Assembly: GCA_016703535.1 (NCBI GenBank)
Contig: JADJBV010000001.1
Coordinates: 62,001-126,000, forward strand
Length of the DNA: 64,000 nt
Reading direction: 5' to 3'
Source of the DNA: Deltaproteobacteria bacterium
GTDB lineage: Bacteria > Myxococcota > Kuafuiibacteriia > Kuafuiibacteriales > Kuafuiibacteriaceae
Shown here: positions 21,753 through 31,002 of the stretch, in pieces
Layout of the letters: every line of letters begins with the position of its first letter
Numbering within the stretch: position 1 is the stretch's first letter
Position numbers and translations under genes: made by a program
Notes under the pieces: generated by a model
Told to the model about the DNA's origin: nothing
Database searches by the model: none
Seen by the model: only the letters and a program-made list of their open reading frames with translations

Positions 21753-23329
21753 GCCCGTCCCCGAGGGCTGGTTCTCCGGGGCTTTGCCTCCTCGGAGGCA
21801 TCCCGCCGTGGCCACGCTGCCCGGAGTCCGTCGACTACACCGACAAAGACTTCGACGCCCTTCGGGCGCGGCTGATCGCGCTCATCAAGAGCGTGTTCCC
21901 GGACTGGACCGACTTCGACGTCGCCAGCTTCGGGAACCTCCTCGTCGAGCTCTACGCCTACGTCGGCGACGTCCTCACCTTCTACCAGGACAACCTCGCT
22001 CGCGAGTCACGCCTCGTCACGGCCACGCAGCGCAAGAGCGTCATGGCGCTGGCGAAGATGCTCGGCTACCGGCTCCACGGCGCGCAGGCGGCGACCGCTG
22101 AGGTCTGGCTCCAGCTCGCGCGCGTGCCGGTGGCCAGCGTCACCATCCCGGCCGGCACGGTGCTGCGCACGCAGGAGGTCACCGAGCCGGTGCGCTTCCA
22201 GCTCCTCGCGCCCGCGGTCATCGCGGCCGCCGCCGATCCTCCGCGCGTCCTCGCGCTGGTGGAGAACTCGAAGGCGCACACGCAGCTCTTCGATGCGCGC
22301 GGGCTCGCCGACCTCGAACTGCATCTCGACTTCGCCCCGTACCTCGACGACTCGGCCATCGTGGCGACGCCGCAGGGTGGGTTCACCGAGGTCGACAGCT
22401 TCCTCGACTCGCGCCCGAACGACCGGCACTTCGTCGTCGCTGTCGACCAGAACGACCGCGCGACGCTGCGCTTCGGCAACGGCGTGAGCGGCATGCCACC
22501 GAGCGGCACCGTCTCGGTCACCTACAAGACCGGCGGCGGCAGCGCGGGCAACGTCGACGCCGAGCGCATCGCCGTCATCGAGGGCGCCTTCAAGGACGCG
22601 TACGGCAACGCTGTGCAGGTCTCGGTGCGGAACCCGGCACCAGCCTCGGGCGGCGCCGACCGGCAGACCGTCGCGTCGGCGAAGCTGCTCGCGCCCGAGA
22701 GCCTGCGCGCGCTCACGCGCACCGTCGCGCGCGAGGACTTCGAGATCAACGCGCGCCGTCTCTCCGGCGTCGCCCGCTCGCTGATGCTCACGTCGAACGA
22801 GGACCCGACCATCGCAGAGAACACCGGCATCCTTTACGTCATCCCGCAGTCCCAGGCGCCCGGCGCGATCCCCACGCCCGCGCTCAAGAACCTCGTGCTC
22901 CAGCAGGTGACCGAGGTCTACCCCTGCACGCTCACGTTCCAGGTCAGCGTGCAGGACCCGGTCTACAAGACCGTCGACGTCGCCGCGCGCATCTTCCTGC
23001 GCCAAGGCTACGCGCCGAACGCCGTGCGCGACCGCGTGCGCGCAAACCTCGCCGCGTACTTCCGCGTGAACGAGCCCGACGGGACGCCGAACCCGCTCGT
23101 CGACTTCGGGTTCAACGTCAAGGACGCCGAGGGCAACCCGGTGGGCGAGATCGCCTGGTCGGACCTCTTCAACGTCATCCGCGACACGCCGGGCGTGCGG
23201 AAGATGGGCGACGCGCGTCTCGACCTGACTCTCAACGGCCTGCCTGCCGACGTGCGCCTCAACGTGCGCGAGTTCCCGGTCCTCCGTACCGTGACGCTGG
23301 TGAATGGCGACACGGGGGAGCTGCTCTGA
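21749..23329 (+). CDS. Baseplate protein J (gp6-like wedge)
   Basis: Core reading of ~500 residues from about 21820: VDYTDKDFDALRARLIALIKSVFPDWTDFDVASFGNLLVELYAYVGDVLTFYQDNLARES, then AEVWLQLARVPVASVTIPAGTVLRTQ and TLRFGNGVSGMPPSGTVSVTYKTGG, all typical of baseplate J. The only in-frame start is the GTG at 21749, which would put junction element copy 5 inside the gene and give an odd Pro/Gly-rich N-terminus. The natural start, GTG at 21808 reading MATLP, is in another frame; one extra base in CCCGG near 21819-21823 would explain this. The ATG of the next gene overlaps its stop. Confidence 0.85.
   Translation: MSPSPRAGSPGLCLLGGIPPWPRCPESVDYTDKDFDALRARLIALIKSVFPDWTDFDVASFGNLLVELYAYVGDVLTFYQDNLARESRLVTATQRKSVMALAKMLGYRLHGAQAATAEVWLQLARVPVASVTIPAGTVLRTQEVTEPVRFQLLAPAVIAAAADPPRVLALVENSKAHTQLFDARGLADLELHLDFAPYLDDSAIVATPQGGFTEVDSFLDSRPNDRHFVVAVDQNDRATLRFGNGVSGMPPSGTVSVTYKTGGGSAGNVDAERIAVIEGAFKDAYGNAVQVSVRNPAPASGGADRQTVASAKLLAPESLRALTRTVAREDFEINARRLSGVARSLMLTSNEDPTIAENTGILYVIPQSQAPGAIPTPALKNLVLQQVTEVYPCTLTFQVSVQDPVYKTVDVAARIFLRQGYAPNAVRDRVRANLAAYFRVNEPDGTPNPLVDFGFNVKDAEGNPVGEIAWSDLFNVIRDTPGVRKMGDARLDLTLNGLPADVRLNVREFPVLRTVTLVNGDTGELL
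21757..21788 (+). repeat. Copy 5 of GTCCCC/GGCTTTGCC junction element
   Basis: GTCCCC at 21757-21762 and GGCTTTGCC at 21780-21788, 23 bases apart, then TCCTCGGAGGC. Here GCCTCC pairs perfectly with GGAGGC, placing the ribosome site in a hairpin ahead of the GTG at 21808. Confidence 0.7.
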
Positions 23330-23877
23330 TGGCGATCCTCAACCCCAGCTTCGAGGATGCGGGCGCGCTCCCCGGCGAGGCCGAGCACTGGGCGCTCTCG
23401 GCGGTGACGAGCCTCGAGGAGATCGCGGGCTTCGGCACCGCGCCCGAGGAGGCATGGGAGGACTTCGAGCGGTGGTTCGAGTTGCTCGACTCCATCGACG
23501 ACGTGATCGTCGTGCTCGCGTTCTTCGACAGCGCGCTCAAGGGCTACGAGGAGTTCGAGAGCGGCTGGGCCAACGTCGTCTACCTCTACGACCTGCCGCC
23601 CGCGCAGCTCGTCACCGCGACCTTCGACGGGCTCGCCGTCGAGGAGTGCGAGACGGGGTGGAGCAACGTCCCCTACGCGCGCGAGTGGGTCGACGTCGTG
23701 AACGCCACGGGCGTGTTCGACGGCGAGCCCCGCGAGGACTTCGAGGACCAGTGGCGCTCGAACCAGGTCTACGCCTGGACGTGGGCGGCCGTGACCTCGA
23801 GCACCGCGATGTTCGACGCGGGTGCGCAGGCCGTCGAGGACTTCAACAACGCGTGGACGAGCATGACCACCCTTTGA
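23329..23877 (+). CDS. Acidic repeat protein of baseplate region
   Basis: 182 residues made largely of four or five degenerate 31-33-residue repeats of the form EDFExxWxN...TAxFDG (for example YEEFESGWANVVY, CETGWSNVPYAREW, EDFEDQWRSNQVY, VEDFNNAW). Strongly acidic and Trp/Tyr/Phe-rich. I do not recognise the family. The start overlaps the baseplate J stop (TGATG), so the products are made together. It could be a host-adhesion or tail-fibre-attachment protein. Confidence 0.65.
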   Translation: MAILNPSFEDAGALPGEAEHWALSAVTSLEEIAGFGTAPEEAWEDFERWFELLDSIDDVIVVLAFFDSALKGYEEFESGWANVVYLYDLPPAQLVTATFDGLAVEECETGWSNVPYAREWVDVVNATGVFDGEPREDFEDQWRSNQVYAWTWAAVTSSTAMFDAGAQAVEDFNNAWTSMTTL

Positions 23878-23887
23878 GGAGACGCCG

Positions 23888-24583
23888 ATGGCCGAAGCAG
23901 ACTGGACCTACTTGAACGACGGGCTCGACATCGCGACGGTGGATCGCGGTGTCACGGCAGGCATCGCGCGCCCACCGGGCGGTGGATCGTTCCTCTATGC
24001 GTTCAACTCGCTCGCCGCTGTCGAGGGTGCGGTGGGCCTGTTCGCCAACCTCGCGAGCTTTGCGCCGATGGCCAAGGGCGGCTCGATTCGCGGCGTCGTG
24101 CAGCGCGGTCCTGGTGGCGGGCCCACGGGATTCTCGCCGTTCCTGTTCCTCTGCTGCCAGGGCAACTCGGTCAACGACAGCGCGTACCTGCTCGGCCTCT
24201 CCGACGACGATCCGCACCGCGTCGTGCTCCGCAAGGGCGCGGTCACGGTGGGGCTCCCCACGGCGGACGGGCCTGGCGTGCTCCTCAAGTCGGCGGCGAG
24301 CTTCGCGCAAGCGACGTGGCTGCACCTGCGCCTCGACGTCATCGTGAACACGAACGGCGACGTGGTGCTCAAGGTGTTCCAGAGCGACCTCGCGCTGCAC
24401 GCACTCGGCACGCCGCCCGACTGGCAGCCCGTGTCCGGCATGGTGGAGTTCATCGACGACCATCTCGGCATCAACTCCGGCTCGCAGCCGCTCACCTCGG
24501 GGCGTGGCGGCTTCGGCTTCTCCGTGAAGGACGTCACCCGGCGCGCCTTCTTCGACCATCTCGAGCTGTTCCGGCAGGTGTGA
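23888..24583 (+). CDS. Concanavalin A-like structural phage protein
   Basis: 231 residues. Beta-rich with Gly-rich loops; ATWLHLRLDVIVNTNGDVVLKVFQSDL and the closing FGFSVKDVTRRAFFDHLELFRQV are typical of LamG/ConA-like jelly-roll folds used for glycan contact. I infer a carbohydrate-binding baseplate decoration; the exact family is not certain. Confidence 0.5.
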   Translation: MAEADWTYLNDGLDIATVDRGVTAGIARPPGGGSFLYAFNSLAAVEGAVGLFANLASFAPMAKGGSIRGVVQRGPGGGPTGFSPFLFLCCQGNSVNDSAYLLGLSDDDPHRVVLRKGAVTVGLPTADGPGVLLKSAASFAQATWLHLRLDVIVNTNGDVVLKVFQSDLALHALGTPPDWQPVSGMVEFIDDHLGINSGSQPLTSGRGGFGFSVKDVTRRAFFDHLELFRQV

Positions 24584-24586
24584 ACG

Positions 24587-24976
24587 ATGGCGCTGACGGC
24601 CTTCACCAGCCGCCTCGGGCGCGGCCAGGGGCGCCTCCTCACGCCGAAGGCGACGGGTGGCGACTACGCCTTCGTCCTCGGCGACGACGAGACTGGGCGC
24701 TTCTTCGATCTCGCACCCGGCGACCACGCCGAGGTCACGCAGGAGACGGATCTCACCGGCGTCATGCTGGTGCGCGCGCTCCTGCGTCTGCGCGTGCCCG
24801 CATCGACGCCTGCGGGCCGCGCATGGGAGGCGAGCATCGTCGTTGACGGCATCAAGCTCGCGCGCATGAAGGCGCGGCCCGGTCGCGAGCGCCTCGTGAC
24901 GGACCTCGCCGCCAACGTCTCGAAGCTGTCGGGCTTGCACACCATCGCCGTGCGGCTCGAGCTGGTGACCGCGTGA
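24587..24976 (+). CDS. Hypothetical phage protein
   Basis: 129 residues, beta-rich (MLVRALLRLRVPASTPAGRAWEASIVVDGIKLARMKARPG). No family recognised. It starts 3 bases after the previous gene and lies in the run of surface-type proteins between baseplate J and tail protein I. Confidence 0.5.
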   Translation: MALTAFTSRLGRGQGRLLTPKATGGDYAFVLGDDETGRFFDLAPGDHAEVTQETDLTGVMLVRALLRLRVPASTPAGRAWEASIVVDGIKLARMKARPGRERLVTDLAANVSKLSGLHTIAVRLELVTA

Positions 24977-24986
24977 GGAGCCCGGC

Positions 24987-26321
24987 ATGAGCATCGAGCT
25001 GCCCGCGCTTTACGTCGACTCGGTCGCCCTGCTTGTGACGACGCCGAGGCTCGTGCTCGTCAACCGCGATCCGAGCCCCGGCGAGACTGGTGTGCCCATC
25101 AACGCGACGCTCGCCCTCGAGCTGGTCGACACCGGGTCCGATGGCGTCGACCGCGCGACCGCGCGCGTGTGGGTCGATGGTGTGCTGGCCTTCGAGGGCG
25201 GCGCGCCCATCGAGATTGCTTCGGTGTTCGCGGGCCCGCTTGCCGGCGTCACGCAGACGGCCGACACGCTGCGGGTGTTCCTGCACCCCGTGGTGCCGCT
25301 CGCGAGCCTGGCGACGGTCCACGTGCGCGTGCTCGCTCAGACCGTGGGAGGCGCGGCCTCGCTCGACGAGGTGTACTCGTTCGTCGTCGAGGATCGGACT
25401 GCGCCGCGTGTCGTCGGCGCACAGGCGCTCGCGCAGAAGACCGTGCGCGTGGGATTCGACGAGCCCGTGCTGGTCCCGAGCGGGGCGAGCTTCCTCCTCA
25501 CGCCCAAGGGCGCGCCGGCCGTCTCAGTCACCGTCGCCGGTGTGAACGTCGAGGGGAGTGTCGTCCTCCTCACGCTCGACACCGAGATGACGCCCGACGT
25601 GCTTCACGAGGTCGTGGCCGTCGGCGTGACGGATCTCTTCGGCAACGCCGTCCTCGGCCCCTACGACCGCGCGAGCTTCACCGGCTTCCGCCCCGCGCGC
25701 CCGCTCACGAGGCGCTTCGACCTGTGGCGCATGCTGCCGAAGCACAACCGGCGCGATGACCACACCGGCGACCTGTTCCGCTTCATCGCCTGCCTGCAGG
25801 AGGTGACGGACCTCCTGCTCGCCGACGTCGATCGCTGGCCCGACATCTTCGACCTCGAGCGCGCGCCCGAGGACTTCGTCGACCTCATCCTGCGCGACCT
25901 CGGCAACCCGTTCCCGTTCGAGCTCGACGCGATGGGCAAGCGGCGCCTCGCGTCGGTGCTCGTGGAGATGTACCGACAGAAGGGGACGGCCAAGGGCATC
26001 CAGAACGCGATCCGCTTCTTCCTCGGCATCGACATCTCGGCCATCACGCCCTTCAACGCCGACACGCTCTACCTCGGCGAGTCGCTGCTGGGCGTCGACT
26101 GGGTGCTCGGCCCCTCCGACCGCTTCGCGCGCTACGCCTTCAACGTCGAGGTCGCGCGCATCCTCACCGACCGCGAGCGCCAGCAGCTTCGCGCCATCGT
26201 CGAGTACCTGAAGCCCGCGCACACGCACTTCGTCGACCTCGTCGAGCCGCTGCCGCCCATCCTGCCGAACCATTGGGAGCTCGGCCTCAGCGACCTCGGG
26301 GAGACCACCGACCTGCACTGA
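24987..26321 (+). CDS. Tail protein I (P2 gpI-like) with N-terminal Ig-like domains
   Basis: 444 residues. Residues 25-235 contain two Ig/SbsA-like segments (VNRDPSPGETGVPINATLALEL; DRTAPRVVGAQALAQKTVRVGFDEPV). Residues 250-440 match the tail protein I family (RFDLWRMLPKHNRRDD, DIFDLERAPEDFVDLILRDLGNPFPFE, VEMYRQKGTAKGIQNAIRFFLGID, and VEYLKPAHTHFVDLVEP). The wedge part attaches fibres to the baseplate; the Ig part may bind the host surface. Confidence 0.8.
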   Translation: MSIELPALYVDSVALLVTTPRLVLVNRDPSPGETGVPINATLALELVDTGSDGVDRATARVWVDGVLAFEGGAPIEIASVFAGPLAGVTQTADTLRVFLHPVVPLASLATVHVRVLAQTVGGAASLDEVYSFVVEDRTAPRVVGAQALAQKTVRVGFDEPVLVPSGASFLLTPKGAPAVSVTVAGVNVEGSVVLLTLDTEMTPDVLHEVVAVGVTDLFGNAVLGPYDRASFTGFRPARPLTRRFDLWRMLPKHNRRDDHTGDLFRFIACLQEVTDLLLADVDRWPDIFDLERAPEDFVDLILRDLGNPFPFELDAMGKRRLASVLVEMYRQKGTAKGIQNAIRFFLGIDISAITPFNADTLYLGESLLGVDWVLGPSDRFARYAFNVEVARILTDRERQQLRAIVEYLKPAHTHFVDLVEPLPPILPNHWELGLSDLGETTDLH

Positions 26322-26334
26322 TGAGGGAGAACGT

Positions 26335-27009
26335 CTACGGCGTCTGGCGGTTCCAGGGGCGGCGATTGGGCGTGACCAGGGTGCGCAGGTGATCGCTGAG
26401 GTAGTTGTCGGTCTCGATCACGTAGCCCGACACGAGCACGACCGCCTTGGTGAGAACGGCGAAGTGGACGTACTTGGCCTGACCACCACGGTGGGCGACC
26501 TCGCCCCTAGCCGAAACGAAGTCATCGATGGGCGTGGTGCCGTTGCTCCACTGTGTCCCGACGTCGGGAACGCAGAGCATGGTATCGAAGAGAGGCTTCA
26601 GTTGCTTGTGCTTCGGGGTGTTCAGTCCTCCCACGCCACCCGGTGGACCGACGGTCTTGAATCGCACCGCCTCGATCATTGCGGCCTCGAGGTTTGCGGG
26701 CAGGGTCGCGGCAGTGAACGTCGACTTGCCGCCGTTCACGAAGTCTTGGACGAGCTTCTTGGCCGACGCTGGCAGCGTCGCGAGGGTGTGTTTGCGCGCG
26801 AGGAAGGCGGCTCCCTCCTCCAGCACCGACTCGACGTAGCGTTCCCAGGCGGCGCAAAGCAGAACGATTCCTCCGCGCGTGAGGTGCCCGAGACCTCGCT
26901 TGCCGCGTGTGCCTGTGCCATTCGGTCGGCTGAGATTGTTGTGGAGCGAGACGAGCCGCTTCACGTCGGTGAGGTTCTGCTGGAACTCTTTGAAGCTCTC
27001 TGACGGCAT
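26335..27009 (-). CDS. HEPN-family protein (RiboL-PSP-HEPN/MAE_28990-like), phage cargo gene
   Basis: A 224-residue protein on the opposite strand to every other phage gene. The N-terminal helical region contains LTRGGIVLLCAAWERYVESVLEEGAAFLAR, typical of the RiboL-PSP-HEPN family. Near the C-terminus VSARGEVAHRGG supplies an RxxxxH motif (R-G-E-V-A-H), the catalytic signature of HEPN ribonucleases. It is a lone gene between tail protein I and the fibre, with lower GC than its neighbours, the layout of a moron. By family, likely an RNase effector of abortive infection or superinfection exclusion; whether it acts as a toxin is inference. No antitoxin partner is visible. Confidence 0.75.
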   Translation of the reverse strand: MPSESFKEFQQNLTDVKRLVSLHNNLSRPNGTGTRGKRGLGHLTRGGIVLLCAAWERYVESVLEEGAAFLARKHTLATLPASAKKLVQDFVNGGKSTFTAATLPANLEAAMIEAVRFKTVGPPGGVGGLNTPKHKQLKPLFDTMLCVPDVGTQWSNGTTPIDDFVSARGEVAHRGGQAKYVHFAVLTKAVVLVSGYVIETDNYLSDHLRTLVTPNRRPWNRQTP

Positions 27010-27075
27010 CCTGAACGGTCCTCTGGTCGAATCCTACGGGACCGCGAGCGCCGCCGCGACAACGGTCGGGGCGCT

Positions 27076-27106
27076 GTCCCCGAGAGCCGCCTCGACCGGC
27101 TTTGCC
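27076..27106 (+). repeat. Copy 6 of GTCCCC/GGCTTTGCC junction element
   Basis: GTCCCC at 27076-27081 and GGCTTTGCC at 27098-27106, 22 bases apart, then CCCCTGGAGGGCC; the fibre ATG follows at 27142. It lies just beyond the minus-strand HEPN gene and may hold the start signals for the fibre block. Confidence 0.7.
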
Positions 27107-27141
27107 CCCCTGGAGGGCCCCGTGCCCGCCGAGGCAAGGAC

Positions 27142-29046
27142 ATGGCCGATCGCGTCGACTTCTACTTCCGCCAGCGTGTTACCGAGGCCGAGCTCGACCT
27201 CGCGTTTGCGTTGCTCGAGAAGGCAGACCGGGACCTCGCTGCCGACCTGAACATCTACGGCATCGTCTCGGGCGCCGTCCCCGCGCCGCACGCGCCGGTA
27301 CCCGACCTGACCGTGGACCTTACGGCTCCCGCGCGCGCCTACGACAACCTCGGCCAGCGCATGTTCTTCGGCACGGGTCAGACGGTGGACTGCGCCGTCG
27401 ACCTGGTGGGCATCCCGACCGACGTGGCCACTGTCGGCAACGAACGCTGGCTCGGCATCTTCCTGAGATTCAAGCGCCTGCTCTCGGACCCGCGCACGGA
27501 CGGCAACTCTCAGCAGGTGTTCTTCCGACGCGACGAATCGTTCGAGCTCGTCGTGCGCCAGGCGCCCGAGGGCGCGATCGGCGTCGCGCCGAAGCCCGCG
27601 CTCCAGGCCGACGAGCTGCTCCTGTGCGACGTCCGTCGGCGCCCCGGGCAGACGCAGATCCTCGTCGCGGATATCGACGCCTCGCGGCGGCAGGCCTTCA
27701 TCTTCGCGCAGGGCACCGCGGTCTCCGTGGTGACCGGCACCTGGAGCATTCTTCAGCCGCTTGCGGCGACGGTGCAAGCCGCGCTTGACGAGGCCGACGC
27801 CGAGCTGCGGGACCACTTCACCGCGGTCGCCCGTCGGCACGCGGCGACCGCGATCGACTACGCGCCGCACGGTTTCGTCGCTTCCGCCAACGTGCAGGCC
27901 GCCCTCGACGAGCTGATCGACGACCTTGGAACGGGCGCCGTTGGGAGCTCGGGCGCAACGCGCGTGGGCATCGACGCGGCAGCTGGCGCGCCGAACGCGC
28001 TCCCTGCGGGCAGCGTGAAGAGCCAACTCGCGCAGCTCCTCGGCTTCCTGAACACCCACGTGGGTGCGTCGAGCGGCGCGCACAACGCCGCCGCCATCGC
28101 GGCGACGCCTCACAACAACATCGCCGCGACCAACGTGCAGGCGCAGCTCCAGGAGATCGTCACAGACCTCGTCGCGACGGGCGCTGTGGCTCCTGGCGCC
28201 GGGCTCGTCGGAGTTGACGCGATTGCAGGCGCGCCCACAGCCATCGCAGCCGGCACGTTGCGAGCCGCGCTCGTGACGCTGCTCGGCGGGCTGAACGGCC
28301 ACGTGAACCAGGCCGTGGGCGCGCACGCTGCGTCGGCGATTGCGGTCGCTGACGCGGGCAACAACCTCAACGCGGTGAACGTAGAAACGTCGCTCGCGGA
28401 GATCGTCGACGCGCTCGAGGGCGACCACTTCCGCGGCAACGAGGCGAACCCCGGTCAGCACCGCGCGATTCGTCAGCCCAACCTCGGTGGCACCAAGGCG
28501 CTGCTCTGGGACTCGCAGGGCAACGGCGGAATCGGCGCACGGCTTCGTGTGTACGCCGACGGCGACTCCATCTGGTTCACACTCAATGCGTCGTGGAATG
28601 GCTCCGCTTGGGCCCGCGACAACACCGGCTACTTCTCGGGCGGCTTCCGCTTCTCTCGCCTTGAGTTCGAGCTGTTCCACGAGACGACGTTCGCAGCGAC
28701 GTTCACGACTTGGTCGCGGACGTGGCGACTGCCGATGAGCAGCACGACGAACTCCGCGTTCGAGCTCACCGGCACCGTGCAAGAGATCGGTCGCTGCGCC
28801 ATCCAGTGGTCGAACGCAGATACGGCGACCCGTACGCTCAGCCTCGGCAGCTCGGTCACGTTTCGCAATCGGTTCCCTGCGGCTCCTTCGTCGATCACGT
28901 TTTCGTCGCTCAACCAATCGAGCGGGTTCAGCGGGAACCCGAGCACCTACTTTCCCGATCGCGACGGGTTCGGCCTCTACAGCTACCAGAGCATCCCCGC
29001 TCTCGGCACGGTGTGGTGGTACGGCACGTACACCGCGGTCGCATGA
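27142..29046 (+). CDS. Tail fibre protein with three repeats
   Basis: 634 residues behind GGCAAGGAC. The N-terminal ~200 residues likely bind the baseplate. Residues ~230-440 hold three copies of a motif HxAxAI...NVQAxLxEIVDxL with an 81-82-residue spacing, each followed by VGxDAxAGAP and LLGxLNxHV, a common tail-fibre shaft repeat. The last ~190 residues are Ser/Thr/aromatic-rich with FTLNASWNGSAW and a YxY-rich end, probably the receptor-binding tip. Confidence 0.8.
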   Translation: MADRVDFYFRQRVTEAELDLAFALLEKADRDLAADLNIYGIVSGAVPAPHAPVPDLTVDLTAPARAYDNLGQRMFFGTGQTVDCAVDLVGIPTDVATVGNERWLGIFLRFKRLLSDPRTDGNSQQVFFRRDESFELVVRQAPEGAIGVAPKPALQADELLLCDVRRRPGQTQILVADIDASRRQAFIFAQGTAVSVVTGTWSILQPLAATVQAALDEADAELRDHFTAVARRHAATAIDYAPHGFVASANVQAALDELIDDLGTGAVGSSGATRVGIDAAAGAPNALPAGSVKSQLAQLLGFLNTHVGASSGAHNAAAIAATPHNNIAATNVQAQLQEIVTDLVATGAVAPGAGLVGVDAIAGAPTAIAAGTLRAALVTLLGGLNGHVNQAVGAHAASAIAVADAGNNLNAVNVETSLAEIVDALEGDHFRGNEANPGQHRAIRQPNLGGTKALLWDSQGNGGIGARLRVYADGDSIWFTLNASWNGSAWARDNTGYFSGGFRFSRLEFELFHETTFAATFTTWSRTWRLPMSSTTNSAFELTGTVQEIGRCAIQWSNADTATRTLSLGSSVTFRNRFPAAPSSITFSSLNQSSGFSGNPSTYFPDRDGFGLYSYQSIPALGTVWWYGTYTAVA

Positions 29047-29056
29047 GGAGTCGCCC

Positions 29057-29490
29057 ATGTCGATCCACGAGATGAATGCCACCGAGGTTCTTCAGCGTTG
29101 TGGCAAGTGCGCAGCCGAGAATCGCATCGCCATCGACTCCCTCGAGGCGGGCGTGGCTCGCGACGATCAAGCAGACCCGCACGTCGTGCCGCTGCCGGCG
29201 TGCCCGACGTGTCGCTCCACGGAGTTCTTGATCCGCTCGCCCGATGGCGAGCAGGGCCATCCGGCTCCGGGCAGCTTCGGCCATCTCCACCGAATGCTCG
29301 TGGACCAAGTTCACGCCGAGCTGGTGAAGCGCAAGAAGGTCATCGGCGCCCTGAAAGACAAGCAGGGCCGCGTCGACGCGACGATCGCTCGTCCCGTCTC
29401 GCCGGAGGACGTTCAGCAGTGGTTCTCCAAGGGGCTCAAGATCGAGCTGCGCGAGGTGGAGCAGTCGCCGCCTCCGAAGGAGCCTGGCCA

Positions 29491-29494
<4 letters not shown>
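29057..29494 (+). CDS. Small zinc-ribbon phage protein
   Basis: 145 residues behind GAGGAGTCGCCC. CxxC pairs at C15/C18 (RCGKC) and near residues 49/52 (PACPTC) suggest zinc binding; a basic helix (LVKRKKVIGALKDKQG) follows. No family recognised. The stop overlaps the amidase start, so it may be a fibre-associated or lysis-associated small protein. Confidence 0.55.
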
Positions 29495-30228
<734 letters not shown>

Positions 30229-30245
30229 CCAAAGAGGAGAAACGG

Positions 30246-30482
30246 ATGGATACCTTCACCAGCGTTGCGACGTGGCTTCAGGCGACCGGCCCCTACGGCC
30301 TCGTCGCGGTGCTCGGCTGGGCATTCTGGCGCGTGAACGAGAAGAAGGACGCGCAGCTCCGCGAGCTGTTCGACAAGGTGGCCGAGATGGGGCGCGTGCA
30401 GACCGAGGCCGTGACCAAGGTCGAGGCCGCTCTCGTCGCGCTCAAGGACGCCATCGAGGACCTGCACGACAGGGCCGCGTGA
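30246..30482 (+). CDS. Holin-like small membrane protein
   Basis: 78 residues behind AAAGAGGAGAAACGG. One membrane segment (GPYGLVAVLGWAFWRV, residues ~15-30) with a long charged amphipathic C-terminal helix (LFDKVAEMGRVQTEAVTKVEAALVALKDAIEDL). Following directly after the amidase, it is the obvious holin or lysis-regulatory candidate, though holins of this type are defined more by context than sequence. Confidence 0.6.
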   Translation: MDTFTSVATWLQATGPYGLVAVLGWAFWRVNEKKDAQLRELFDKVAEMGRVQTEAVTKVEAALVALKDAIEDLHDRAA

Positions 30483-30552
30483 GTACTGCTTGCGGAGTTC
30501 TCGCCAGGTAACGCGGGCTTCCGCGCGCCGGTCGATTTCTCGCTTCTTCGCC

Positions 30553-30582
30553 TTGGAAGGTCGCCAGAAGGAAGCCTGTATG
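30553..30582 (+). promoter_or_regulatory. Promoter-like cassette P1 (TTGGAA, 18, TGTATG)
   Basis: TTGGAA at 30553-30558 and TGTATG at 30577-30582 with an 18-base spacer, preceded by GTCGATTTC. Upstream of the gene at 30633, whose leader carries CGGAGACGACGAC. Confidence 0.55.
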
Positions 30583-30632
30583 TCGTCGCGAACGGGGCGC
30601 ACGGCACGGACCACCCCGACGGAGACGACGAC

Positions 30633-30899
30633 ATGAAGGTGAGCGAGCTGATCGAGTTGCTGGAGGAGCAGGACCCGGACGCCGAGGTCCTCGTGATGTC
30701 GCAGCCGAACTGGCCCTTCGAGCTGGGCCTCGCGGGCGTGACGACGCGCGAAGAGATGCTCCGCGCCGATCGCGAAGATGGCGACGACGACGAGGAGCCC
30801 CGGCTCGAGCGCGGCACCGCCAAGAACGACGTCTTCCTCGTCGAGGGCGAACAGCTCCGCTACGGCTCGAAGACGGCGTGGAGCGTGGCCACGCGTTGA
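30633..30899 (+). CDS. Small acidic hypothetical protein
   Basis: 88 residues beginning MKVSELIELLEEQDPDAEVLVM, a start shared by many small bacterial proteins of unknown role. An Asp/Glu-rich loop (DREDGDDDEEP) follows. It has its own P1 cassette and is probably outside the phage structural module. Confidence 0.6.
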   Translation: MKVSELIELLEEQDPDAEVLVMSQPNWPFELGLAGVTTREEMLRADREDGDDDEEPRLERGTAKNDVFLVEGEQLRYGSKTAWSVATR

Positions 30900-30944
30900 G
30901 CGCGAACGCGGTTCCCAGCGAGGTCGATTCTTCACGGAATGACC

Positions 30945-30974
30945 TTGCTGGGGGCGCGAACGGAGGCCTGTATG
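30945..30974 (+). promoter_or_regulatory. Promoter-like cassette P2 (TTGCTG, 18, TGTATG)
   Basis: TTGCTG at 30945-30950 and TGTATG at 30969-30974, 18-base spacer, preceded by GTCGATTC as in P1. The gene at 31003 follows behind GGAGGACGACG. Confidence 0.55.
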
Positions 30975-31002
30975 GCGAGGGCGATCAACGCGGAGGACGA
31001 CG

